NCBI GenBank assembly: GCA_965153355.1
Contig: OZ231127.1
Span: forward strand, 79,918,001 to 79,982,000
Length of the DNA: 64,000 bases
Direction of reading: 5' to 3'
DNA from: Flaccisagitta enflata
Taxonomy: Eukaryota > Chaetognatha > Sagittoidea > Aphragmophora
Positions 11,910-22,345 of this stretch are shown piece by piece. Made by a program: the position numbers and the translations under genes. Each line of letters begins with the position of its first letter. Position 1 is the stretch's first letter. The notes under the pieces were generated by a model, which was not told the DNA's origin, did no database searches, and was given only the letters and a program-made list of their open reading frames with translations.

Positions 11910-14880
11910 ACTTGGGAATAAGTCAATATATTTTTTAGTTTGTAGGGCGTTTTGATGCGTGAGTCATGTCATATCCTTGTCATGTCATGTTGTTTACATG
12001 TCATGCTGCATCGTTGTTATGTCATTTCCACTTTACGTTGTTGGTGCATGGTGCCTCGAACTTTTTGAAGGTAATCAAGGCGAGAAGCTTAAAGATAAAT
12101 TCATTTTTGAATACCTTTGGTCAAAACAAATCTCTCATTAAACAAATATCTCTCATTAATTATAAGCATTGTCGCGAGGGTCTAAATAATGATTTTTGTT
12201 CCCTTTGAGGTTTTTTTTTTCACCGTCAAATTATTTTTATCATTTTTTTGAGTTTTTTTTTATTTCTAAAGCCTTCACCAATTGTTCTGTGCATCATGGT
12301 AATAAACCGCGCCAATGAAGTCCTTGTGTTAAGATTAAGGAAGTGTAGTTTTCTTTTCTCTGACAGATATGAAAAAAAAATGCATCTTTTAGGTGCCTGT
12401 CTTAGAAAATTTAAAATCTTCCGAAATTATAACCCTTGGATGCTAGTGATACACATAATTTTTATTTCTATCAATGGTACATACTCAGTATCATTGGAAA
12501 ACGAAGCATTGTCTGATATCACCAAATCTGCCAATGTGATTTTTATTCTTTTTATTTTTATCTTTTTTCCTTTCTCTCTGGATATATATAGAGATTCTGC
12601 GTGGTGTAGACGATTGCTGAGCTCATTACATTAAAAGACTCTCATTTTCTTAAAAGTTTAGATATAATTTAGCTATAATAAGTAGAGTTATAAGTAAACA
12701 CATAATTTGATCTTTTAAAGTTCGAGCAATGGTAATTCACACCCGTCTAGAAACAGAATTTTTGATTGTTAAGATAGAAAAGTCAATAAGGTTCTTATCA
12801 AGCCCTTTATGCTTTTTGCACCTTCTCCCTTCGTGCATTCTTGATTAAAAGGGTACAAACATATGGGCGTTGATATGAACCATATTGGCAAGACATTGGA
12901 TGCTGGTGCATTTCTATGTTTAACCTTGGGTCGTAACGTGTCCTACATTCAAGCTATTGGTACTATGTCACCATGGTTTGTGATTTTAGAAATGCTAAAT
13001 ATGACTTTAGTTGACTGTTTGTCTGTTTCTCTTAAGTTCAATCCTATATACATCTATTAAGTCTTGTAAATATTAGGCTAAGAGGCATGAATTTTCATAA
13101 TTGTAAGACGTGGAATTTGATTTGACAATTTGTCTGTTCAATCTTATTTTTAGTTAATCATTGTCAATCAATTTTCACCATCCGCTCATTTGAAAATCCG
13201 TCGTCCTTTTTATAGCTTCAGATATATTTTTCATTTTATTCCTAGCTTATATTGAAAGACTTTTAATGATAAGCCCTTTTCATTTTTTTTTTCTACTTTT
13301 CCCTGTATTGAGTTATGTCTTTTTTTTTCAAACCACTTACTTTGTCAGTTCCAGTTAATATTCAGGTTCCTATTTCTCAAAAGTCTAGATCCAAACCTAT
13401 ACTAAGTATTTTCATTTTTTGATGGTTCTCTCTCAGAGTCAGCTATTATTTCTATCAATCATTCTTTTTTTTTTCTATCTCTGTAAATACTAAAACCATT
13501 TGGATAAATTTAGTAAATGTACCTTTTTAGTCATGAAAGGTTTCATTAGCCGCAGAAAACTGTTTCCTTTCGTTTCAATCTTAGATTTGAGACATTTTCC
13601 TTCCTTGAAAAAAAAATCACCCATGTCACATGATCACAAACTTAAATGCCCTTTTTTGCGTGAAGTGTTCATGTTTTTCCGATGAACTGTCACGAGTCCA
13701 TTTGCTATCGATAAGGTTCGATTTATTGAGTGCCAATCTCCTTCCTTGCTTGCTACGATTTTTGACCATACACAAAAAAGAATTAATGACCATATTTTTT
13801 TTATTCATCTCCTTGCCAATCATCATATTGATTGTTTATACTTTAAACGCTAAAGCCACTGGTTATGTATTGATGAACTATCGATAGAGTTCGATACACG
13901 GTTTATCTATATTGATGTGATTAAATGCGGTCTCTTTTCCTAGTCCAGATTGAGTCCTAACCGCAGAAAACATTGATTTATTGAATGTGGAATGAAAAAA
14001 AAACCGTAAAATTCATTTACACCCTTGTTTTATGCACGTATGACCATCCCATATTTTGTTTGCAGTATGGAAAAATGTAAAATTACGATCTTAAGTAGTC
14101 ATCGATATATTTTTTTTGTAAAATCGTTTCCTTTTTTTTTTCCATTATCTACGTCTTTAAATCATTTCACCATTTGAATTTTTTTTTTTTATGAAATAGA
14201 TAAAAAAAACCAAAAAAGTAGTCGGCATTGCCACTAATGGAGTCGGATACAAATTCCCCGCGCCCCCCCCCCCCCTTCCATGATCTTGAAATAATGGCAA
14301 TGTGCGCTGTATGGTTGTCCAATATTGAGAAATGGCGTAAAAAAAAATGAAAAGAAAAAAAAGAATGAAAAGGAAAAAAAATAACTAAGGAAAAAAAAAC
14401 AAGAAAAACGCCTTTACAGCATTGAAAAAAAAACTCCTCATGAGAACTATTTTTCGTATTGATTGCGTGTTTTTTTCTAAAACTTCTGAAAGAAGAAGAA
14501 AACATCTCTTTCTCTCTCCTCTTCTTCTTCTTTTAACTGTGATACGCATATTTGGCGCTATATTTTGACGTGGATCATTTTTTGCGGCATTTATGTTAAT
14601 TGAAAAAACACCCTCACACATATGAATCACAATAGTTTCTTAACAAAAATGGTTTTCATTGCTCTACGATAATTTACTTTTATGTTTATCCCCTCGCTTT
14701 TCTCTTTATATGGTAATTCCAATTACTGTTTCCGTTACATAGTCATACAACCCCTGTCACCCCCCCCCGTTTCCATATGATTCATATGTGAACAAAAAAA
14801 AATTACTTTCTGAGAGGGGAATCAACTAGTCCCGACTTAAGCCGCATTAGCTTTCTACTTCCGTCCAATTAAAGAAGATG
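11910..14880. other. AT-rich non-coding stretch
   Basis: T-rich sequence with several open frames of 60-128 codons (for example 12248-12634), none with recognisable domains or good splice context. A C-run lies at about 14260-14275. I see no gene. Confidence 0.45.
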
Positions 14881-14883
14881 ACG

Positions 14884-14889
14884 ATGACA

Positions 14890-14936
<47 letters not shown>

Positions 14937-14992
14937 AACGACGACGATGACGACGACGATGACGATGACGACGACGACGATGACATTGACAA
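14884..14992 (+). repeat. (ACG/ATG)n trinucleotide array
   Basis: GACGACGACG runs with interspersed GATGAC units. No frame extends beyond the repeat. Confidence 0.9.
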
Positions 14993-14999
14993 CTGCATC

Positions 15000-15871
15000 G
15001 GCGAAAGTCTACCTCAATTCCTCTTCGCTTCGCATCGCAACCTGCATCTGCATCTGAGTTTGAAGGAGTTTACCCGCATGACTCATCGATTGATTGATTG
15101 ATTTATCGATCGATCGATTCATCATATCTCGGAATCGTCGATTTGTTTCTCAGACATTTAAAAGATGATTTCAAAGATGAACGAATTCTTAAAAAAAAAA
15201 GAACGCCATTCGGAAGTCCATCTCCACATCTTTTGAAAAAAAATATAGTCATAACGGTTTTGTTATGGCAAAAACAAAAAAATACAAAAAAAAAAGCGAA
15301 AAAAAAACTTTGTGGAGTCTCACGGACGAAAGAAAGGACGTTTAAACTTCCTTAGAAGGATATTTGTTCCCAATTGGAAGTTCTTTCCTTATAAGGAGTT
15401 CTTTCCTTATAAGGAGGCCGCAGTTCCTCATTTGGCGGTCATTGTTATTGCTGGATGCGAGGCATTCTCTCTCTCTCTCTCTCTCTCTCTCACATATTCA
15501 TCTGCTCACTAAGACGCTTGGTTGACGACGCTGCGATTGGAAAAATATGACGAAATTTTCGCCTTAACGAATGAAATAGAGACAAAAATTCAGGAAAGAC
15601 AAAATAGATCATATCATGCAACGACAAAATCTGCACCAGTACGACGACAAACGATAAATAAAAGGAAATAAACAAACAAAGCGCTAAACTTGACAATTGT
15701 TGATAGATTGAAACAGGAAAGAAACACCACGGAACAAGCCTAACATACAGAAATACCACAAACACAACAAATGAAAGAAAATGCCCAAAAAAGCAGCACC
15801 ATCGAAAATGGAATTAACACCAGCGCCAGTAACGCCACAAATCTCGCTATAGAAAACTCTATTGTACTAAA

Positions 15872-15921
<50 letters not shown>

Positions 15922-16144
15922 GCACTCCAACTGGCAAACGGTGTTGGTTTTTCCAAAGCGAAAATGAAAACAAAGAAGTGGAAATCTTCATTCAAATTGA
16001 GACAAACAAAACAAAAACAAAAGACAATTCTGCGAGCATTCCAATGACGCGCGCCGCGCCCTCTGTTATCAAGGAGGGTCAAACCTCGAGGTCGCGCATC
16101 TCCCGAAGACTGAAAATATAAAACACAAAACAAATGGTCAACTC

Positions 16145-16199
<55 letters not shown>

Positions 16200-16883
16200 T
16201 CTCATCTTCCCTCGTATATGTATTCCAATAAGAAAGCAACAAGGGCTTTAATCTATAGCAATGGACTCCTGGTAGTAAATCGGCACTGTTTTCGAATCTT
16301 CCTTCTAACCTCACAAACAAAACAAAACTTTTCATCGTCGAATAAAAACTTCTATATGTTTGAGACTTTCTCACAAGTTTTCCAAAAAAATACAAATTGA
16401 AAATGAGAATGTTTCTCTCATATCTCATCTCACACCTCATCCCGTCATTTAAGAAGAAAAAAAAAACAACTGCTCTGTTGTACTCTTTGTTGTGTTTCGA
16501 ATTACATCCCAATCTCGAACACTAAAAATTCGAACTCTTAACTTCTCCTCATCCATGAAATTCTCATCACACATTTTTTAAATCCTCATGAAATTCTCAT
16601 CTTTTTTAATCATCTCAAATTGAAATTCCCGCCAGTAAATATCACTTGACCACCACCACCACCATAAACATGAACCACAGTCATCCCACAATCGTCATTT
16701 ACAGATCCACAATCATACCACAAATCATCACTTTTTCTCTTTCTTCACCAAACCTCAAATATTACAAAAAGTGCGACAAATAAAAGAAAGAAAACTATCT
16801 TTTATTGCGTTGTTAAAATCAGATCAATGAAGAAAAAAAAACAATCTCTTCAACTCTCCGTCAAAAAAACGCCTTCGCTTGCA

Positions 16884-16922
<39 letters not shown>

Positions 16923-17100
16923 TCTCTTCCACATCCTCTTCTCTCTTCCTCCACCTCTTCCTCCATTTCATCGCCAATCATTTTTTCGCACCCACAATTT
17001 TCACTCGCATTGCAAAATTTTTATCTTTTATTTCTATTTTATTTCTGGGCCTTTTTAGGCCCCCCAAAAATCCAAATAGAATGTCTAAGTGCTGAAGCAC
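15000..17100. other. Microsatellite-rich non-coding stretch
   Basis: Contains (CT)n runs at about 15466-15491, 15876-15917, 16148-16195 and 16888-16921. Open frames crossing them owe their length to the repeats. No gene recognised. Confidence 0.5.
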
Positions 17101-17118
17101 ACACGACTTGGCACGCAT

Positions 17119-17119
17119 G

Positions 17120-17175
<56 letters not shown>

Positions 17176-17176
17176 G
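17119..17176 (+). repeat. (GAT)n microsatellite
   Basis: A perfect GAT run followed by a degenerate GATG/GTGATGG region to about 17310. Confidence 0.9.
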
Positions 17177-17323
17177 TGGACTGGTGGAATGATGATGATG
17201 ATAGACTGATGTGATGATGGAATGATGTGTTGATGGTGATGGTGGTGGATTGATGCATTGACGGAATGATGTGATGACGGAATGATGTGATGATGGTGAC
17301 GATGATGTTGATTGTGCTCGTTG

Positions 17324-17392
17324 AAATCAGAGAAGCCGGAAACAAGCTGATTCGCGTCAAGCAACGCAGAACATCCGCAAAAAGATCACTGA
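17324..17392 (+). CDS. Doubtful exon-like segment
   Basis: A segment of about 69 bp sits between a candidate acceptor (GTTGAAATCAG) and a candidate donor (CACTGAG|GTAATT). Two frames are open across it, one reading SRKQADSRQATQNIRKK. It could join the segment at 18189, but neither joint frame is convincing. Unrecognised. Confidence 0.15.
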
Positions 17393-17459
17393 GGTAATTT
17401 TACCATTGTTCAATGTTCATTCATCATCATTACCTATATCGTAACATTATCATAACCAG

Positions 17460-17549
17460 AGGGCTTTTCACACGAGACCCTTAAGGGTCCCTTAAGGGTC
17501 ACTGAAGGGTCACTTAAGGGACCCTTAAGGGTCTCGTGTGAAAAGCCCT
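17460..17549. repeat. Perfect 37-bp-arm palindrome
   Basis: Arms 17460-17496 and 17513-17549 are exact reverse complements around a 16-base centre. Each arm contains CTTTTCACACGAGACCC and CCCTTAAGGG motifs, which are themselves palindromic. It resembles a minimal inverted-repeat transposable element, but no target duplication is seen. Confidence 0.9.
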
Positions 17550-18188
17550 ATGCCTTTTCTTAGTCATTTTTCTGAGTGGGCCAATCGGGCCGCTCATCCA
17601 AATTTCAGTGCGCCCGTCACAGAAACAGCGGGTCCGGTAAAATCTATTTTGCTTTGTTTCCCATTTGTACTACATTTTTTAAAGGGTTGCCACAAAATAT
17701 CAGCTTTTTTTTTGTTGTTTTTGAATGTAGCAAAATAAAGAATATTCAGATAATTGCTTAAGTATCATTCTGTTTCACGAATCTACCAACTGGTCAATAG
17801 TATTTGGAAGAAAAAAGTTAAATGCAAAGTAGACAGCTAAATGAGAGCGGGCCTACCGGGCCCGCAGCCAGCAAAACTAGCGGACCCGACAGCCAAAATG
17901 TGGGCCCCGGGCACGCGGGTCCGCTCTAAAAAACAATCATTGCTTTAACTACTTTTGATCGGCAGTTAACTTTTGGGTTAGAATGAGAAGGAATATTTTT
18001 CAGATAGGATTCTATGGAAGTCTAGGAGTGGTGCGCCTATTGACTGATCAAGTGATCAGTGAGGGTTCACAAGGCCCTCTTCCATTCATTTCAGTGAGGG
18101 ATATTGGTCAACTTGTCATATGTGTATAATCCAAAAAATATCATCTCTCCACCATTCTTACAATAATTTCCTCTTTTTACCACTACAG

Positions 18189-18314
18189 GTCCCGTGGCGG
18201 GCAAGTCGCAGCGATCAGAAATAGTCAGCAGCTATCTGCGCAGTCCAAAAATTCCTGTTTCAGAAGATCTCTGTAAAGTTACTCGAAGACTTATGGAAGT
18301 TAATATCTTTCTGT
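18189..18314 (+). CDS. Doubtful terminal-exon-like segment
   Basis: After a good acceptor (CTTTTTACCACTACAG) a frame reads GPVAGKSQRSEIVSSYLRSP, continues with PVSEDLCKVTRRLMEVN and stops at about 18314. It looks protein-like, but the best upstream candidate exon does not join in this phase, and the family is not recognised. Confidence 0.2.
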
Positions 18315-18335
18315 GATTGAGCAAGGAAATACACT

Positions 18336-18560
18336 TTTGGTCGCGAGCACAAGTTAAGTGGAGGTGGGCAGGGCCAGTGATAACAAAGGCTTACCAACCA
18401 AGTATGTGGGCAGGATCAGTGATGCAAAAACTCCCCATAAATACCAAAAAAGCAAAGTGTTACCAACCATCCATCGACAGACCATCCGATCGATGGACCA
18501 TCTGACCGATGGACCATCCGACCGACATAGCGGGTTAAAGAGTCACGTGCACGCAATTAT
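18336..18560 (-). repeat. Hairpin-headed dispersed repeat, diverged copy
   Basis: Read on the minus strand: a GCGTGCACGTGACTCTTTAA head, then GGTCGGATGGTCCATC repeats, then CACTGATCCTGCCCAC, ending with GTGCTCGCGACC. The order matches other family members, but the stem is imperfect. Confidence 0.45.
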
Positions 18561-19059
18561 TGCTTAGCCCTAATGCCAGTGGATTGAATAATAGTTAAGA
18601 AAATTCCTTAATGCAATTGTTTTACAAAGCGAGATGGAATGTATTTATTACCTCCTGAACTTGTTTTTTGCGCTGTTATCAATGTTATTATTTATTGGTG
18701 ATCAAATTATACAGCTGTTGGCCAATTGCACACTGAATCATGTCTCTTGTTATTAAAGCATAGCCACAGTTTGTACCTTTTCATGGTCACTACATTGAGG
18801 CTTTTAGCTAGTTGATGGATATGCTTATATCTGAGCACTCTTGGTTGACAGGAATCATATGCAGTTGCATCTGCTTGATTTATCGGTTTTTGCTATCAGC
18901 CGTTAAGTCTCGGAACACACTAGCGGCAAAAATGGGAAGTTCATTTGTGTCCATAATGATACATCTATTTCGATACTTTAAGAACAATAAAAAAAACTAT
19001 GTTGCACACTTTCATAAGATAAACTCACCAATAATGATTCTATTTACGTTAACATAATA

Positions 19060-19318
19060 GCGAGGGAATGGGGAAAGGTAAAAAACAAGGCCAAGTAGGC
19101 CAACGATACGTCCTCTTTGAATGAATGTTTCTTATGAATAAATGTTTTTTAAGAATAAGTGTTTTGAATGTAATTGAATGAATTAGTAAACGGGTTAGAA
19201 CTACTTTTCTGTCGATAAAATGCATGAATCTAATGTTTTTCATGAATGCATTACCAACTGACCGACCAACAGACCAACCAACAGACACAGCCTATTATAG
19301 AGATGCGAGGACGCATCT
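19060..19318 (-). repeat. Hairpin-headed dispersed repeat with AGATGCG stem
   Basis: The minus strand starts with a perfect 7-bp stem (19301-19307 with 19312-19318, 4-base loop), then CTCTATAATAGG, GGTTGGTCTGTTGGTCGG, and ends GTTGGCCTACTTGGCCTTG. A MITE is inserted at the TA that precedes the stem. Confidence 0.65.
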
Positions 19319-19319
19319 A

Positions 19320-19897
19320 CAGGGTGTATCATGCCAAATTAGATATAGGAAAACAATGACATTCTGCTTTTAAAAGTGCAAAAATAATTTTGAAAAAAGA
19401 TTCAAAAAACACATGAGCTCCGGTTTTTTGTGTAAAAAATTCATGGGTCTGGGTTAAATATTGTAGCCACAATATCAATTTGAAATAAATTGCGCATTTA
19501 GAGGAGAAGCACTTTGAACATGATTTTGATTCTGAAAGTTTTTTTTTGAATTGCTCTCATTTCTAAACGACTTAAGTTACAGATCCCAAATTAAAGCTTA
19601 TCAAATTTTCTTTAATTTGAGACCAATCTGGCAAATGTGGCTCAAGCCGTTTAGAAATGAGAGCAATTCAAAGAAAAGCTTTCAGCATCAGAATCATATC
19701 CAAAAAGCTTCTCCTCTAAATGCTCAGTTCACTTCAAATTAATATTGTGGCTAGAAGATTTGACCCAGACTCATAAATTTTTTACACAAAAAACCGGAGC
19801 TTGTATGCTCTTTGAATCTTTTTTCAGATCTATTTTTGCATTTTCAGAAACAGAATGCCATCGTTTTCTCATATCTAATTTGGCATGATACACCCTG
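19320..19897. mobile_element. 578-bp foldback MITE with TA target duplication
   Basis: Ends CAGGGTGTATCATGCC...GGCATGATACACCCTG are inverted repeats that stay similar almost to the centre, so the whole element is nearly palindromic. TA flanks both sides (19318-19319 and 19898-19899), as in Tc1/mariner-type elements. No transposase frame. It is inserted between the head of a hairpin-headed repeat and a LINE remnant. Confidence 0.8.
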
Positions 19898-19899
19898 TA

Positions 19900-20298
19900 A
19901 AAAGAAAAGAAGATTTCGAAATAACATTGGCATGCTTTTCAATAGATCGGCGTTTAGCTTTGATAATTAATACTTCCATTGGTTTTAATCCGTAGCACTC
20001 TCGAATTTGCTTTGCTCGAATTTGCTTTGCCAGTAACAAAACTCGTAGATTGCTAATCGCGCCATTTGATTGATTCATTTCCCAGGCATTATGATCTTTT
20101 ACCTCGTCACCATATATTAATTTAGGGGCACAATTAGCGTTCAATATTTGTATTAATACATTTTCCATAGCTCTGTGAATGCTTGTTAGGATTGAATATA
20201 CACCACCAAAGAATCTGCGTAAATCTTCGGTCACGGAACGTTTGAAGTGAAAATTTAGGTGATCATTAGAAACCAAATAAAAACCAGTAAAAACAGTG
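19900..20298 (-). pseudogene. 3' fragment of LINE ORF2
   Basis: Minus-strand frame GFYLVSNDHLNFHF...RSVTEDLRRFFGGVYSIL...ENVLIQILNANCAPKL...IRECYG matches the C-terminal part of the LINE ORF2 at 56.2-57.0 kb in this window. It lacks endonuclease and RT, has a missing stretch relative to that copy, and is cut at its downstream end by the MITE at 19320-19897. It is a dead remnant. Confidence 0.75.
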
Positions 20299-20469
20299 CA
20301 CCACCAGGTTGGAAAGCAGAGGATGGGCTAAGCCTACGGGACAGAATTAGGAATGAATCGAAAATGTCTTTCAGGAAAAGAAGAATGTTTGCTCTTTACA
20401 ATCGTAAGTTAGTGTAAAGCCCTGATTTGACTCTCTCATATGAGCGAGAATGTTTTCAAAGTGATTTCA

Positions 20470-21513
20470 TCATTCATCGGCCAAAAATTCCACCAGGAAT
20501 TCATTTTGGACAAAGTCCAACTCGGCAATATTTTGACTATCCTTTAACCGTTTCCCATTGAAGGAAACCATCATACGACCTCTCTCTTTGACAATGGATT
20601 TGACAAAGCCCTTGATTGCTTTGACATTGTGGCTCTGCCTAATTTCGAACCTCGTGGGTTCCGCCTCCTTATATGGAAAAACGATTTGTATCTCTAATTT
20701 CGATAATTCCAATGTCGCTCCTTCTGGAATGCAATTTTTGGCCGCTGTTTTTTTTAATTGTGGTTGTGGTTGTGGTGATTCATGAAACTTTTGGGCCTCA
20801 TCCAGGAGATTGTATGGAAAGACCTTTTTTCCGTGTTTCATGATGACTTTCTTGCCAAAGTCGCTAAAACCTTTTTCCTTCAGTCGTTCCGTCACCTCGG
20901 GTAAAATCTCTGTCAGATCCACCGATGACTTTTTATCTTTGCAGGTAACGATCCATGTATCGGTTTCATCCAGTGTTCTGAACATCACCCTCACATGTCC
21001 ATTACTTCGTAATGGGGCCATCGTGTTCTGACTCACACCTTCATTGTAGACAAAGGTTTCAAATTCTCGATAGGTTTTCACGAAGATGTCGGGTAACATC
21101 TTGGTTATCTCTGCGTCAAAGATCTGATAGGAGCAAAGGCAAGAGTGGTGGTAGAAATGTGGAAATTTGTTGACAAAGTAGCTTAAAACTTCATCCACGC
21201 TCGGTTTCTCCTTTCCACTTAAAGCCACCATGGATGCGGGGTTCTCGTGCCCATGCATGATGATGTTGCGGATAAACCTTAGTTGATCTACGTACAAGGT
21301 GATATCGTGATTGTTGTCCCCTGTTCCGAATTCAGACATGACCGTCTCGTGGATGTTTTGATTCCAAGAGCCTTTGCCACCGATGACAAGAGGCGCATTT
21401 TCTTCCGCCTGTGTAAATAGGTTCCTCTTTGCCTTGTTGTTTTTCTGAGCCTTGAAAAGACCATTCAACTCGATGAGTAAAGATACTTTAAACTCAGATG
21501 CTTGAAACAAAGG
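20470..21513 (-). CDS. 3' half of interrupted receptor gene: KEN ribonuclease domain plus ubiquitin-like tail
   Basis: Host-derived codons run from the target duplication (21509-21513) to the stop at 20470: 347 residues. The open frame extends 38 further codons into the LTR, up to an ATG at 21627, but those are LTR sequence. The first 130 or so residues match the KEN domain of IRE1/RNase L: RNase L nuclease residues W632, D661, R667 and H672 have counterparts in GSWNQNI, YVDQLRF, FIRN and MHGHE, followed by the typical SYFVNKFPHFYHH. A middle part of about 120 residues (VRVMFRTL...KVFPYNLL) is unrecognised. The last 75 residues look like a ubiquitin-like fold (LEIQIVF...MMVSFNGKRLKDSQNIAEL). 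KEN domains cleave RNA when dimerised; the substrate here is unknown. The upstream half lies at 34028-37353, and the join across the duplication is in frame. Confidence 0.85.
   Translation of the reverse strand, partial: PLFQASEFKVSLLIELNGLFKAQKNNKAKRNLFTQAEENAPLVIGGKGSWNQNIHETVMSEFGTGDNNHDITLYVDQLRFIRNIIMHGHENPASMVALSGKEKPSVDEVLSYFVNKFPHFYHHSCLCSYQIFDAEITKMLPDIFVKTYREFETFVYNEGVSQNTMAPLRSNGHVRVMFRTLDETDTWIVTCKDKKSSVDLTEILPEVTERLKEKGFSDFGKKVIMKHGKKVFPYNLLDEAQKFHESPQPQPQLKKTAAKNCIPEGATLELSKLEIQIVFPYKEAEPTRFEIRQSHNVKAIKGFVKSIVKERGRMMVSFNGKRLKDSQNIAELDFVQNEFLVEFLADE
21509..21513. repeat. Target site duplication AAAGG (left copy)
   Basis: AAAGG immediately precedes the TGTGAG start of the left LTR and is repeated at 34028-34032 right after the CTCA end of the right LTR. 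Five bp is typical of LTR-element integration. Confidence 0.95.
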
Positions 21514-22301
21514 TGTGAGATTCTCCACATTCCCCACCATCTCCAGGTCAAGAAGCGCTCGATCGGACGCATTCGACTCCGCGGATTCCGAAGAATAGGA
21601 GGGGCTCTCTCGCCATCGAAAATCCAAGATGGCGTCTGCTCGACTGCAGAGTGGAGGAAATCGAGGAAGAAGGAGAGAGATCTTCGATCGACGGAGGAAG
21701 GGGAGGAACGCGCGCGCGCGCCGGAAGCGCTGACTTCCGGTTGAGGATTGATGAACTATATCTTCTCAACCGCTTAGAGGAGAAAAGACTTCGACCCCTC
21801 TATCGAATTCCCACGACGTGACGAGTCTATTTATCATTGTTTCATTGCTGCCAAATAATTTCAAATCTCGTGATGTTTTGACTCATTTTTGTTATTTCCA
21901 GGTTAAGTAAAAGTAGCTTCCCTGACTTTCTTTCTGACATTCGATTACACGATCTCAGTTAAAGACTCGATTTTGATGCTTTTTCCCCGACTTCCCTGCC
22001 CTGCGCCTAGTTTGGAAACCGTTCGACAACATCCGTGTAAGTCCTTGACCTTTTATCATTTTTGGCGCCATACAAAAGTATTCTCCATTGATGTACAGAG
22101 CTTGTCCTAACCTTTTTCCTTTTTCTCTGTCCGTCAGGATTCCACGAATAGACTGATTTCGCGGACAACTTGACCGCTCATCTCAACAATTCGTTCTAAG
22201 CGGGTGTGCGTTCCAAATCTTTAGCGCAGCTACGCAGTGGAGTCAGTTCTCGCGATTACGCATCAGGAGCTTGCTAAGAAACTAGACGCTAAACGATCTC
22301 A
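21514..22301 (+). repeat. 5' LTR
   Basis: 788 bp, TG...CA borders. Relative to the right LTR it lacks one C in a C-run, has two fewer bases in a CG run, and differs by one T/G and one T/C substitution; the last 440 bp are identical. It contains an intron-like segment (GTAAGT at 22037, pyrimidine tract and CAG ending at 22137). Confidence 0.95.
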
Positions 22302-22345
22302 ATTCGTGGAATCAAAAACCATCAACGATCCACGCAACGTCAACG

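Noticed and set aside
12248-12634. 128-codon plus-strand frame
   Set aside because: Hydrophobic, T-rich sequence with no domain, no splice support and no neighbours; typical chance frame in AT-rich DNA.
20470-21627. Taking 21627 as the true start of the KEN gene
   Set aside because: The first 38 codons lie in the LTR of the retroelement, and the upstream receptor half joins exactly at the target duplication.
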